From positions 30,292,001 through 30,356,000 of the forward strand of contig OX621255.1 of assembly GCA_951640165.1 (NCBI GenBank): DNA of 64,000 nucleotides. Direction: 5' to 3'. Positions 50,119 through 61,073 of this stretch are shown piece by piece (positions within the stretch are counted from its first letter, which is position 1; every line of letters starts with the position of its first letter). This DNA comes from Pseudoips prasinana (lineage: Eukaryota; Arthropoda; Insecta; Lepidoptera; Nolidae). Position numbers and translations under genes: made by a program. Below the pieces are notes generated by a model. The model searched no databases and was not told where the DNA came from. It saw only the letters and a program-made list of their open reading frames with translations.

Positions 50119-50848
50119 GAGCCTCATTTAGAATACAAGTGGGTAAATCATCCGCTGGATCGGCATTTGTAACAATCTTTTGGGGTGGCCTTGGTCTAGG
50201 AGTGGACGTCTTTCGGGTTATACGATGAAGGTGATGATGTAAACAACAATAGACCACCTGCTGTTATCCTATGATGGTTGTAACACACATTTTATTACAT
50301 ACAATCCGATTTATCTAACTCTCCCCCCGTGAGTAAGACCGCTAATGCGCCGCAAACCCGGCGAGGGTGTTTACGGAACTTAGTTTACATAAGTATCGAT
50401 GATACTTACGTATGCTCACTTCCTGAGAGACAGTTTCATCTTCTTCCCCAAAAATTCCGAACCTCTCATGCAACTCCACGTCACTAACCGCCCTGTACCG
50501 AGGTTCGAATCCCTAAGGGTGTAGGTAACCTGATGGGCGGGTTAATTCATTTGTAGACTTCATTTGCTACACGGTTTGAAACTTATATAACATTGCAATA
50601 AAGGTTAATAATGCACAACACCGACGCAGCTTAACATTATTACTGTGAGTTAAATAAATTGTTTAAACCCATATAACTGAACATTATTGAACCGAATTAC
50701 GCATTATGTTAACTATATACAGTGCACTGTATTTACTTTGCCATAAAAATATTACTATTGTGAGTACTTATAGGTTTAAAGAACATTTAATTTTATTCTC
50801 AAAAGAACAATAACAGTTCATTTATATGAAATTACAAACTATTATTTT

Positions 50849-51369
50849 GGCGGGCCTGTGACGTGGTTGGTAAATGCTTGCTTTGCACCCCGCAGGTCGT
50901 GGGTTCAATTCCCTCCCAGGACAGATATTTGTGAGCATGAACATGTATGTTTGTCCAGTGTCTGGGTGTAATTTCTATCTTATACATATAAAAATCAATG
51001 CCACTTTTCGTTCTAATATTATACTTCAACAACGCCTTTACCGATTTGGGTATTTTTGGTCTTGAATTATTCGTGGAAGTCCAGGGAAGGTTTGTACGTA
51101 AAGAAAATTTTAACAAGTCTTGAAAAAGTGTAAAATCAACATCTATTTTGTTTGAATAAATGAACTTAATAATCATTTTTTTATTACTATGCCTTATACG
51201 TAGCGAAGCACGTACCGGGCCGCTAGTTATCTATATAAGTATGTATTTACAAAAGAAAAGAAGTATATGTAGTACCTATATCAGTTATCTGAATTCTATA
51301 GTACAAGCTCTGCTTAGTTTGTGATCAGATGGCCGTGTGTAAATAATGTCCCAGGATATTATTATTATT
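50849..51369 (+). mobile_element. SINE A split by a Helitron
   Basis: Head GGCGGGCCTGTGACGTGGTT, B box GGGTTCAATTCC, body to GGGTGTAATT (50973), then the insert, then TTATCTATATAAGTATGTAT at 51227 and the usual 3' domain and (ATT)n tail. The two halves reconstitute a normal SINE A when the insert is removed. Confidence 0.85.
50974..51226 (+). mobile_element. Non-autonomous Helitron nested in SINE A
   Basis: Begins TCTATCTTATACATATAAAA and ends ACCGGGCCGCTAG with a hairpin TACGTAGCGAAGCACGTA just upstream. 253 bp, internal CACTTTTCGTTC block, no ORF. Different family from the CCGCGGGGCACAGCTAG elements. Confidence 0.8.
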
Positions 51370-51654
51370 CTAGAATGTTCCGTCCAATGTACATCACACA
51401 AAGTATCATAAAGGAAATCACAACAAGAGCGCACAATTCTCGCGTCTCCGTTGCATTTTCAACAAAAATGGACAAGGGAGGTGATATTGATTTTCTTCAA
51501 TAGCTAGTTCAGTGAACCTTACGTGATCTGAACTCATAAACGCGGGTTCGATCGCCCGCTGGTGTAAATAACTAGTTTCCATTGTTTGCGATTGTTTTAC
51601 AAGAATTAAAGTTATGATGGTATAATTTATTTGTTTATTAGCATTATTTTTTTG

Positions 51655-51900
51655 ACGGTCACCGTAGCCTAGTTGGTAGTGCTCCTGCTACGAAGCTGGT
51701 GTTCGAATCCCGGTAAGTGCAAATATTGTGATGAGCACGAATATTTGTTTCTGAGTCATGGATATTTTCTATGTATATAAGTATTTATCTATCTATATAA
51801 GTATGTATATCGTCACCTGGTACCCATAGTACAAGCTTTGCTTAGTTTGGGGCTAGGATGATCTGTGTGACATTGTCCCCAGATATTATTATTATTATTT
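51655..51900 (+). mobile_element. tRNA-derived SINE, family B, full length
   Basis: GACGGTCACCGTAGCCTAGT head, GGTGTTCGAATCCCGG B box, 'aagtatttatctatctatat', 'caagctttgcttagtttggg', (ATT)n tail. Slightly shortened at the B box. Confidence 0.85.
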
Positions 51901-51904
51901 ATAT

Positions 51905-52180
51905 GTATTGTTAGCTTGTGCACGTGATAATTAGGTCCTGGGTACCAAAATGCCAGTTACAGCAAAAATTGTTACAGTGATTTTTCTTTCAAGAAATATT
52001 CTGAGTTAGAAAGGGTGAGCGCACCACGGAGTTAGAAAGGGGGCGGTGTTACACGCCCGTGCCTTTTACCTGTCCATTCGTACAGGCTAGTCCAACTATT
52101 TGATGTTCATGAAAGAGAATAGAAAGGATACGTGCGTCTGCGCTTGCAAAACTATGTTAAATATTCCCCAAATATTATTA
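51905..52180 (+). mobile_element. SINE D, internally diverged
   Basis: 'aggtcctgggtaccaaaatg' (B-box area), 'agtgatttttctttcaagaa', 'ggcggtgttacacgcccgtg', then decays before the 3' end. Confidence 0.5.
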
Positions 52181-52460
52181 TCGAGGTGATTTAGATTGAA
52201 TATTCTTCTCAAAACCGGTTCCATTGAAGTATTACTTATGTTCAAAAACACGCTATAATCAATATGAATAAGGATTAGTAAAACATGACGTTTGTAATGT
52301 TATATGTCTTAAACTCCACATTGTAACCGTGATTAGGTATATCTCTTTTTTGGTTAGTTATATGTTTTTGTTTGCATAGTGTATATATATAAAAAATAAC
52401 TAAGTATTAATTATTAAATTAACTTAAATACTGTTTTTAATCAGATAGGCTTTAAAAAAA

Positions 52461-52770
52461 GAGCTCGTAAAAGCGTGTTCAGCCCTACATTATGCGATCC
52501 TGGATTCAAACTCGGGGTGGAGGCGAAAAGTGATATTGGAATTTTTTTATTAGGATAAGTTCTCTCTATCATCTCGAAGTCAGGAAGATGGTGGTATTAC
52601 ACCTCCGCGCCTCGGAGAGCACGTAAAACCAATGGTCCTGTACTTAACCTCTTTTCCGGTTAGCTAGCCGTTTCATTGTATCATGAGACATGGACAGACA
52701 CTTCTGCATTATAATATGCCCCGTACAGATGGTAAATCTTCATTAAGATAGGCTGCCATGGCCGCAATTC
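52461..52770 (+). mobile_element. SINE D, diverged
   Basis: 'gcgatcctggattcaaactc', 'ctcggagagcacgtaaaacc', 'aacctcttttccggttagct', 'aatatgccccgtacagatgg', 'ctgccatggccgcaattcg'. Confidence 0.65.
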
Positions 52771-52789
52771 GTATACGTAATCTATTTAT

Positions 52790-53339
52790 ATTCTAGCCTT
52801 ATCAAAACACACGAAAAAATAACATTAACGAAATCAATACGACATGAAGTCCTAAAATAACTCCGCGTATTGTATGTAGGCAGGTATTGGTTGGTAAAAT
52901 TATCATCAATTCTATCACAAACCGGGCACAGACAATGCTCCATACAGCCAAATTGGCCGTCGGAAAAAAGAAGTACCGCGGTAACAATGCCAACACCGGG
53001 AAATTGGCGGGAGAATGGCGATTGTTCAGAAATGCAACGTATGAAGGACAGTTGGGTTTATTGTTCCGATATGGACCTCGCAGCGACGATATTATGGATT
53101 AGGTATCAGATTATTAATAAATGGAGCTACAAAAAAGAAGCAGGTAAATGACTTCAAAAGTGATTTATCAAAAATTACAATAGGTTTCATACGACATATT
53201 ATTATTGGGACAATCTAAGCTATAACACTTACAAGTTTATAAAGACTTTTAAAAGCAATAAGGTTCTCAATTGGATGCGTATGTATATTATAATAATCGC
53301 TTAGTAACTTGCTGTTTATTATTTATAAAAAATATATGT
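52790..53339. other. Unassigned DNA with an ORF
   Basis: A plus-strand open frame 52887-53102 reads ...TGKLAGEWRLFRNATYEGQL but has no recognised family and overlaps another equally long frame; treated as unproven. Confidence 0.3.
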
Positions 53340-53500
53340 GACGAAACAGACCGCACGGACGGACTAATTCAAAATATTTTGTTGCTTTAATTACTGTTTT
53401 TGAACTGTGTTTATGTATTGCATTGTGAGCTTGACAAGTACGAGTGTATGTAAATACCCAAATGCTGAATAAATTTCATTATTTCATTTCATTATGCGTA
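53340..53500 (+). repeat. LINE 3' tail, family H
   Basis: 'gcacggacggactaattcaa', TTGCATTGTGAGCTTGACAA, 'gctgaataaatttcattatt' with (ATTTC)n tail. Confidence 0.7.
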
Positions 53501-53671
53501 TTTTTCATACTTCATACTTACAATGCTATATTTAGCAAAATTTATATTTTGTTACCTACTGTCTAAAAATAAATTTAATAACAAAAGTGTTCATCATTTA
53601 ATCAGAATTTTATGTCGCTCTTATTAGCAAACGTGTTACTTATTTACGTACTTTAGATTATATTCGTATAG

Positions 53672-53847
53672 ATTAGCCAACTGTGCGCCTTAAAACATAA
53701 TAAATTATAGCCTATGTATTTTTCGAATATAGAAGCTATATTACTACCAAGTTTCATAAAATCTCCGTTCAGTGGTTTTTACGTAAATGTACATCCATAG
53801 TCACAAAGTTTCGCAACTTTTTAATATTCACACAATTTATAATATTA
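53672..53847 (-). mobile_element. Helitron fragment
   Basis: 'agccaactgtgcgccttaaa', 'aattatagcctatgtatttt', 'gtttcataaaatctccgttc', 'gtttcgcaactttttaatat': a decayed copy without a proper CTAG end. Confidence 0.55.
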
Positions 53848-54242
53848 GTAACTATGAAGATGGATAAAGTGTTCTTAAACGCCTGACACTTTTAGAAAAT
53901 CCCAATCCAAGTCCCCATCTACATAAATATTTATTTGTGTTGAACTCGGACTATTGCTGCTGCCCAGTAGAAGTCAATTGGCATGCCAAATAAATTAGCA
54001 ATAACTTTGGCAAATTAGCAATAAAAATTACTTTCTTTTGGGTTAAAAAAAGAAGTTAAAATTAGGCCAAGGCAATTTTTTGATATACGGATATCAAAAA
54101 CTTGGATGAAAATCAAAAATTGTTTTGGTATCAATTTACGAACTATAAATAGTTTTTTTTATTTAAAACTTTAGCACATCGATGTACACGGCGGCGGACA
54201 TAATAGCAGAGAGAAACTTCGTAGGTGAACTATACTACCATT

Positions 54243-54720
54243 CAGTCAAAAAAGTATCGGGAATGGATGATTTGTTTATGGTTCCAAATTCAAATTTTTG
54301 TTTTTTTTGTTGTTGTTAGATTTGCACAACTGTTTTCCATTTTGGCGCGGAGTTTGAGTTGCATCTGTTATTTATATTAAATGCAGTGCTGGTTTTAGTA
54401 ATATCATATAGTGTGTATTGCGAATTTCATAATGGACAAAAATATCGAACAAAAAGTTTGTCTTAAATTTTGCATCGCTAATGGAATTTCGTGTTCGGAG
54501 TCACTGAAAATGTATACATAGATAATTGAAAAATGTTGTGCATATTTAGTAGGCCTGAGAATCGGTCTAAGACTATTTTTAGGGCGATCGAGTGGGTCCC
54601 TCGATGATTTAGATTTACAATTGGACCCGGTAGATATCGCGGCGATGAAATTCCGTTCTTCATTTCAGATTTTAAGGAAGTACAACATTTGCCAGGACAG
54701 CGTCAATTATACGCAACACA
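54243..54720 (+). pseudogene. Mariner-like transposon relic
   Basis: CAGTCAAAAAAGTATCGGGA at 54246 resembles a mariner end. At 54432 an ATG frame reads MDKNIEQKVCLKFCIANGIS CSESLKM and stops at 54519; this is the helix-turn-helix start typical of mariner-type transposases. The catalytic domain is absent; downstream sequence is unrelated or rearranged. Confidence 0.55.
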
Positions 54721-54840
54721 AAAAACAAAGAAATTAAAATAAATGCAATATAATACCAGTTTCTTCTATGGCGTTTTATTAGTTGGTTGGAGTCTTCAGT
54801 CTTTCATAAGACTACAGCCAAACAGTAAAACTATATACTA

Positions 54841-55103
54841 CTAGCAGTGCCCGCGGACTCCGTTCCGCGTTATAAATATGTCCCTACCCGCTTGTCCCAC
54901 GTAATACTTCGGTTTAAAAGTTCAAGATAAATAAATTTATGATTATGAATCATAGCCTATGACACTCAACAATAACGTAGCTTTCTTATGGTGACATAAT
55001 TTTGAAAATAGGTTCAGTAGATCCAGAGATTACCCCTTACAACGTCACAAACTCACAACCTCACAAACTCGCAAACGTTACCTCTTTATAATATTAGTAT
55101 AGA
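54841..55103 (-). mobile_element. Non-autonomous Helitron, another family, complete
   Basis: CTAGCAGTGCCCGCGGACTC CGTTCCGCG start (hairpin GCGGA/TCCGC in reverse), core 'ataggttcagtagatccaga', and AATATTAGTATAGA at the end (reverse of TCTATACTAATATTATAAAG). Confidence 0.8.
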
Positions 55104-55189
55104 TGTTGAACCAGCGCGAGCTACCTGTAACAAACAATAAATATAATTGAATTTAATATTGCAACTGAGTGGGTAAACTAACATCATCA

Positions 55190-55410
55190 TCATTCATCCC
55201 TATAAATGACCCAAAATTATCGTTCCTGTCCTTGTCTCAACCTCGTTCGGGGTCTGTAAACAGATGAGGGACCACAGGTGGTTTAATTTGGGAATACAAC
55301 ACGTTAAGCTGCCAATATTAACATTCGATAAGCCATGGCAGGAGCCTACTAGACAGTTTGGACAACTCTATTGCTGGCTAACCTCTGCCCGTACGAATTA
55401 ATGAGTGAAT
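55190..55410 (+). mobile_element. 5S-derived SINE, diverged
   Basis: Body and 3' part: 'ggtggtttaatttgggaata', 'cacgttaagctgccaatatt', 'gataagccatggcaggagcc', 'gtttggacaactctattgct'. The 5S-like head is lost. Confidence 0.5.
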
Positions 55411-55636
55411 TCGGGAAGGAGAGTGAAGACTATTAAGGAGAAAATGACAAATTTCTAGTTGCAAAGTCTGTTTAGATTAGTGATTGGGTTATAAACGTCT
55501 GAAAAGTGTCATCCACTACACTTTTTAGACGTTTATAACTCAAGAACTTTAATAGGTTTATCCATAAAATTTGGGATGCTGGTAAAGAGACAAAATTGCA
55601 ATTATGTAGGTCTAATATACGAATATCACCTTTTTT

Positions 55637-55880
55637 TTAACGTGGTGCAAATGCTCTAGTTGCACGTGGTGTACGGCTCGACCCACTAAAACCTGTAGCG
55701 GGGGCTCTGGGTACTCGGGAACGATCTCGCCAGTACCCCCGCTGTACACTAAGCTTCCGCGAGACTCTCACCCGGGGAGGGGCCTGAATGCCTCCCCCCC
55801 TCCCCAGTACACACAAGCGTGTTACCTGAGCCCTTAAGTTACCCTTGGCGCTCGGAGGAAAAGTACTCCACTCGTTCACT
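55637..55880 (-). repeat. Retroelement 3' fragment, family L
   Basis: Poly-T then 'aacgtggtgcaaatgctcta', 'gggctctgggtactcgggaa', CGATCTCGCCAGTACCCCCG: reverse of the family at 8453-8645. The central part is GC-rich and contains CCTCCCCCCCTCCCC. Confidence 0.55.
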
Positions 55881-55914
55881 CCCCAAGACGCCAGCGATAC
55901 GAATATAACCTAAC

Positions 55915-56040
55915 TCATCCCGTGGGGGGAGTAATTGTTCCGAGGGGATAACTACTAGAGATCTGGCAGGTCTCTGTAATCATCATACTGCGATCACCAA
56001 CCCGTTTGCCAAGTGAGGCGATTATGGCATATCGCGCCAT
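55915..56040 (+). repeat. Retroelement fragment, family J
   Basis: 'catcccgtggggggagtaat', 'actgcgatcaccaacccgtt', 'gtgaggcgattatggcatat'. Confidence 0.55.
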
Positions 56041-56493
56041 ATTAACGCCTTCTTTAAATGTAGTGAAGCATAGCTCGTATTATCGATCGGTGAAGATTTT
56101 CAATAAGCTTCCTTCGGAATTAAAAATTGCACTATATACTCAACAGTTCAATAATAAATTGAAAGCGTATCTTCTTGAAAGATGTCTATACTCCATAGAT
56201 AGTCTGTAGTGTTTTATTTGACATGATATTATTATTATTGACATTTTGGTTGACATTTTATTTTCAATTCGTTCTAGATTGACGTATGTATTGTTTTCAT
56301 TATTTTACATTTATGTTTTTGGTTATGTAGATTAAATTTCTATGTATTGTTATGATTATTTTATATTTATGTTTTTGGTTATGTTGGCTTATTAGAGAAT
56401 TTAGATAATATTGATAATTGTACTAATATTTTAATCTTTTAAGTTACATTCAAACACAATTGATATTGTTTATGAATAAATGACTATGACTAT
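56041..56493 (+). pseudogene. CR1-group LINE C-terminus and 3' UTR
   Basis: Reads SSYYRSVKIFNKLPSELKIA then FNNKLKAYLLERCLYSIDSL and a stop at 56209, typical of the C-terminal end of CR1-group RT proteins. An AT-rich 3' UTR with duplicated 'tatttatgtttttggttatg' follows, then GAATAAATGACTATGACTAT tail. 5' truncated. Confidence 0.7.
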
Positions 56494-56689
56494 TATGGAT
56501 ACCTTTTGGGAAGGCCTTTACGTCACATCGGCTAACATGGTGAGGTCTAATAGGTCCTGTTATATCTAATAGGTGTGATGCCCCCTGGATGCCCCTTTCT
56601 TTTCCGAATTGTCACACTGCCATGTGTCTAGATAGTTATTTGCGATTAGGAACAGGTGCTTACACTCTTGTTAAAAGAATACTCATGCA

Positions 56690-56932
56690 GGGGCTCTACC
56701 GGCTAAGTCGCTGAACATCGATTTCTTAAATGGCGTTCAAAAAAATAAAGGTTAAAAATGACCTAATCAATCGTTAGATCGGCTTCCATGAGCACATGTG
56801 ACGTCATAAATGGTCCGGAATCGATTGTCAACGTTGAAGCCGATTTAACGAAAGATTAAGTAATTTTTAACCTTTATTTTTTTGAACGCCATTTAAGAAA
56901 TCGATGTTCGGCGACTTAGCCGGTAGAGGCCC
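56690..56932. mobile_element. Palindromic MITE M3, full length
   Basis: Left arm GGGGCTCTACCGGCTAAGTC GCTGAACATCG, TTCTTAAATGGCGTTCAAAA, 'caatcgttagatcggcttcc'; right arm is the complement ending TAGCCGGTAGAGGCCC. The spacer holds GTGACGTCATAAATGGTCCG. Flanks CA and AG; no clear target duplication. 243 bp. Other copies: 27229-27383, 27890-28015, 62896-63138. Confidence 0.8.
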
Positions 56933-57402
56933 AGTTTGTAGACCTTGACTTTTAATAGTAGCGGTATCATGAGATTTAAATGAATTCACACATTAATTTA
57001 TTTGCATTCTAACCTTTGCGCGAATCCGAATAAAAATGGGTGCAGTAGTTAAAATGGTAGCATCCAATTCATGCAAATTCGAGTCAACTGAGGGTCAAGT
57101 GATGAGTGTCCTAGATAAATATTGTTATTTGATATCGTTCACAGGCAATTGCCTCATAGTTCAGTTACGAATGACTTGTGCGGTTAATTTTAGATTATTA
57201 GACTTAAACTATATGATACTAGACTAGGGACTACCGTTCGTACCGTTCTACGAATGTCTAATTATTTATTATACTTAAAGTAGGTACCGTTTTTTGATCC
57301 TATTTTCTATGTACCCCTGCGAGGCCACTAGTTATATACCAACATATGCGTCTTAAGATAATTATAAATAATAAATATCTGAAACGTATCACAAAGTGCC
57401 AA

Positions 57403-57434
57403 CTAGCCCAAACTAAGCGTAGCTTGTACTATAT

Positions 57435-57479
<45 letters not shown>

Positions 57480-57545
57480 ATTAATATATATCTTAGGACA
57501 ACTAACACACTGCCATCTGAACCCATACTACAGCTACTACAGTCC
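57403..57545 (-). mobile_element. SINE scrap with (TA)n microsatellite
   Basis: 'agcccaaactaagcgtagct' is a reversed SINE 3' domain. It is followed by (AT)n at about 57436-57476, then 'ggacaactaacacactgcca', a second SINE 3' domain in reverse. Confidence 0.55.
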
Positions 57546-57603
57546 TACTACCTGCACTATAGACATCTGACAATTAATAGGTACACATTTTTATAAATTT
57601 GAA

Positions 57604-57748
57604 ATATATAAATATTATAGATAAATTACACCCAAACACAGAACAAATAATCGTGCTCATCACACAAAGATCTGTCCTGGGTGTGTATCGAACCCACGAC
57701 CTCTGGCTTAGCAGTCAGGGTCACCAACCACTCGACCAACAGACCAGT
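57604..57748 (-). mobile_element. tRNA-derived SINE, family C, head and body
   Basis: Minus strand: ACTGGTCTGTTGGTCGAGTG G (A box), CTGCTAAGCCAGAGGTCGTG, GGTTCGATACACACCC (B box), GTGATGAGCACGATTATTTG. A short member with 3' AT-rich end. Confidence 0.7.
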
Positions 57749-57817
57749 GGTGTTACTATTGATACTAGACAATGGAGAGAAATACTCATTTACTTTTTTT
57801 GTAAATATATACATTTA

Positions 57818-57925
57818 ATCATCATCATCCATCAGCATCCAGCGACTTTCAGCGACCCAAAGCGAAGCACAAGATCATCGGTCCATTTTATAGGGGGGAT
57901 GCCCACGCTGCGTCTTCCTGTATAC
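57818..57925 (-). repeat. LINE 3' end scrap
   Basis: 'catcatcatccatcagcatc', 'gatcatcggtccattttata', 'gatgcccacgctgcgtcttc': reverse of the GRP..RWTDDL region of the LINE at 43853-44088, with an internal deletion. Confidence 0.6.
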
Positions 57926-58047
57926 ATGTAATACACAGAAAACACTCAGACCACGACAAATGGACATATTCATGAACACAAATATTTGTCTAGTGTGAGG
58001 ATGCGAGCTGCAACCTTTAAATCAGAAGTCACGTTCACTACCAATTA

Positions 58048-58838
58048 AGGCCTCCCACCCACCGCGACTTTCTGTAGTGATGCAGTCATGCAGTCGCGCG
58101 TTTACGAAATGCGCGACTGCATCACTACTAACGCGCGTTAGGGCCAGCGCAGACAGAGAGGAGCGCAGCGGAGAGGATTTTATGAAGGCACTAGAAAATT
58201 TACTTTAAAATTATTTAAATAAAGTGCTGTATGCTTGAACATTATAATGCGCGAGACTGCGCGAGCATTTTGTCAGGTTCAAGCATATATGCACTTTATT
58301 CCTATAGCTCTACGGTTGATTTTCTAGTCCCTTAATAAAATCCTCTCCGCTGCGCTCCTCTCTGTCTACGCTGACCCTTTGCATTCGCAACGCGATAAAG
58401 TAGTGATGCTAACGCGCTACAGTATTGCGACTGCACCCATGCAAACGCGTGCCCGTCGCGCAACCATTTCGGACGACATCGGGGAGAGAGTGGAGGGAGG
58501 GTGGGTCTTGCAACTGTGACGATCGCAAGCATTTTTCTGCCGCACGTTTGCATCGCGACAGTATCGCGTTTGTATTGCGACTGCATCGTATTCAGGTGGG
58601 CGAGGACACACAGCTAGCGACTGCATCGCGACTGTATCAATGCAAATACACAACAGTATCGCGACTGCATCTCTACAAAAAAACTTGAGAGGTGTCAAGG
58701 GACACCCGGATGGAACGAAGTTATTTCTTATTATTTATTATGTACAAAAAGCCTGTATACATTCAACAAAAATAATCGTCGCGACACCACACTGTTCAAT
58801 GCGAAATAGAAATGAAAATATCTGGCTTGCTTTCTATA

Positions 58839-58877
<39 letters not shown>

Positions 58878-59008
58878 GAAACATGCGCACGCCGCACAGC
58901 TGCAAAAAGTGTCGTGACAACTTTTCGTAAAAAAAAAATCCGTCTAACCACCGTTCACAACGCGCGATAAGAAACATCGTTCCAAAAAGTCGCGGTGGGC
59001 GAGGGGTC
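58048..59008. mobile_element. PIF/Harbinger-like non-autonomous transposon
   Basis: Flanked by TTA (58045-58047 and 59009-59011). Imperfect TIRs: AGGCCTCCCACCCACCGCGA CTTT at the left, complement of GACCCCTCGCCCACCGCGAC TTTTT at the right. The 3-bp TTA duplication and G/C-rich GGCC-like ends fit PIF/Harbinger. The inside is full of copies of GCGACTGCATC in both orientations (for example about 58100, 58122, 58578, 58615, 58626, 58662), probably transposase-binding repeats. An (AG)n tract is at 58841-58865. No transposase ORF. Confidence 0.65.
58141..58377. mobile_element. Palindromic MITE M2, nested in the Harbinger-like element
   Basis: 237 bp, GGGCCAGCGCAGACAGAGAG start and CTGTCTACGCTGACCC end, inverted relative to 18784-19020 (same length). 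Central fold-back as in the other copy. The flanks GTTA/TTTG do not give a clean duplication. Confidence 0.8.
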
Positions 59009-59383
59009 TTAGTCGCGGTAATGCCCCGCCCTAGAAGTTGCTGGCACCGCTAGTAAGGAAACAAAGGCTATTGATGTATTGGCACACTAAGGGAAAGGGC
59101 CCGTAACGTCGTCCATTAGCTGATTGATTTCTTACATTCAATCACGTTAAGGCAAGTAAGGGACTCGGATTACTTTCATAAAAAGTTCCCTGCACTAATG
59201 GACGTCTTCCGCGACATTTATTCGGGTCATTTTCGTATTAGAGTTGGGTTACCAAATCAATAACTAAACGCCAATAACTCAGTAGATATGTGGATCAATG
59301 ATTGGCTCCGATTAGGGGAACTACGTCCCACATTCTTGGAAGCTGGAATGCGATGAATCCATCCGTATCGGTCAAGTTATAAC

Positions 59384-60062
59384 ATGAGGCTCAGTGACTT
59401 TAATATGGAATCAATTAAAACTAGGCGCACAATATGCGATCTTTCCACTCTACACAGACTAATTCATGGAGGTATTGTATTACCGGAAGCATTCGCTACA
59501 ATAAACATAACAGTACCCCGCAAAATACCTAGACACCCTGTGGTAAACACTTTCACCATATCGAGAAGCAGAACTAATTTAGGCGAAAATAATCCCATTA
59601 GGTATAAGGCTTTTATCGACATATTATAATAAAGTGAACTGTGTTGTTATTAATTGCAAAAACATTCGCCATTTTGCTAAGAGTTGTATTGATTCAATTA
59701 AGCAATAATTCCACAACTTATATTCAATAAATAATATAAATTTCTAGACATGATAATTTATTAATTATCAAAATTATATAGTCTTTAGTTAAAAAATGTA
59801 TGTTTCTACGTTTCTCTGTTTTTACTTTTATCCAAATTAAATGTTTATTTTTATGTTAAGTTTAATTTGCATTAGTAGTATAGTATTAAATATTGTTTCT
59901 TTTTTGTGTTTGGTATGTTTTGTGACTATTTTTTTTTATGAATGTTATATACATCTGTAGAGATTTAACACCTAGTCTTAAACTCAATAACTTGTCATCT
60001 TCAAATGTTTAGTGTTAAGTTGATGATGTATCTATTATAATAAATGAATAAAATAAATAAAT
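59384..60062 (+). pseudogene. LINE RT C-terminus and 3' UTR
   Basis: 82 codons read FNMESIKTRRTICDLSTLHR LIHGGIVLPE, NITVPRKIPRHP, SRTNLGENNPIRYK and stop at 59629. The R-R-x2-D-x3-LH(R/K)-L-x-G and VPR-x-x-PRHP pattern is typical of insect Jockey/CR1-type RT C termini. A long AT-rich 3' UTR and ATAAATGAATAAAATAAATA tail follow. 5' truncated. Confidence 0.65.
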
Positions 60063-60726
60063 CAAATCGTTTATTTGCATAACTCAGGTTATAAGTGGTG
60101 GTAACATTTTAATACACATTTGCACTGCGTTTGACCACAAGGTGTGCATTTTTTTTCCTAGGATATTATTTTCCTCAGAATAATATGCTGAACAATCAAC
60201 ATATTATATTGGATGTCTGGAGGATTCCTTGAATTTTGAAAATGTAAATTAGATATAAGATTATTACTGCTTGAAAACGTAGAAATGATTTAAACTTTCC
60301 TTGTTCCTCACCGATTGGAACGAAGTTTAAATGTGACGATGCCGAAAGTATTTCGAAAGTAAGTAAAGTGTTTATAGTCGAATTTTCAACATTTAGGAAA
60401 CCAAGCAATATTAAGAGTCGTTTTTTTTTCTATGGATTAAATGATGTATTGTTTCGCTATTATGTGCACTAAAGCAAACTGGAAAATTTGAAGACTTACA
60501 CTGTATAATCTTTAGAACCACATAACTCAACAAAAAACTCTATCAAAGAAAAACGTTGTAGCTTTCCTAAGTCGTCAATTTTTCCGGGAAACGGATCAGA
60601 AAATTTGATTCGGAAGAGTACAAAGAAATAATAATAACATACAGATGAATTTATAACCTCCTTCTTTGGAGTCGGTTAAAACCTTGCAACCGTTGCGGCA
60701 AGAGTAATATCAGAAATTATGAGCTA
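60063..60726. other. Unassigned AT-rich DNA
   Basis: No gene or repeat family recognised. Ends with a GGAGTCGGTTAAAACC phrase next to a Helitron fragment. Confidence 0.35.
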
Positions 60727-61073
60727 CTAGCTATGCCCCACGGTTTCACCCGCGTCAAAGTAGTTTTGGCGTAAAAGAGTCAGAGAAAGAGACTTTCGCA
60801 TTTATAATATTAGTAGCATGTGTACCTCTAGCGGTTTTGGCAGTGCACACCGGAATAGCTCGTAGATGGTCGATTTTTTTTATACTTATCGTCATATTTT
60901 GGAAAATTCACACAATATCTTTATAAATTGTAGCCTATGTGTTATTCTGATGTATAAGCGATATTATTGTAAAGTTGCATTAAAATCCATTCAGTAGTTT
61001 TTACGTGAAAGAGTAACAAACATCCATCCATCCATACTTACAAACTTTCACGTTTATAATATTAGTAGGATTT
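60727..61073 (-). mobile_element. Two Helitron fragments
   Basis: 60727-60823: CTAGCTATGCCCCACGGTTT then a jump to 'gactttcgcatttataatat' (internally deleted). 60910-61073: 'aaattgtagcctatgtgtta', 'tccattcagtagtttttacg', 'atttataatattagtagga'-type 5' end in reverse. Confidence 0.65.

Noticed and set aside
50832..51176. 114-codon minus-strand ORF
   Set aside because: Spans the SINE A head and the nested Helitron; not a gene.
52870..53151. Two overlapping plus-strand ORFs of 71 and 93 codons
   Set aside because: Neither has a recognised domain or convincing splice sites, and they overlap in different frames.
57346..57570. ORF with a Tyr-Ile repeat
   Set aside because: Translation of an (AT)n microsatellite inside SINE scraps.
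58417..58698. 93-codon minus-strand ORF
   Set aside because: Made of translated GCGACTGCATC repeats of the Harbinger-like element.
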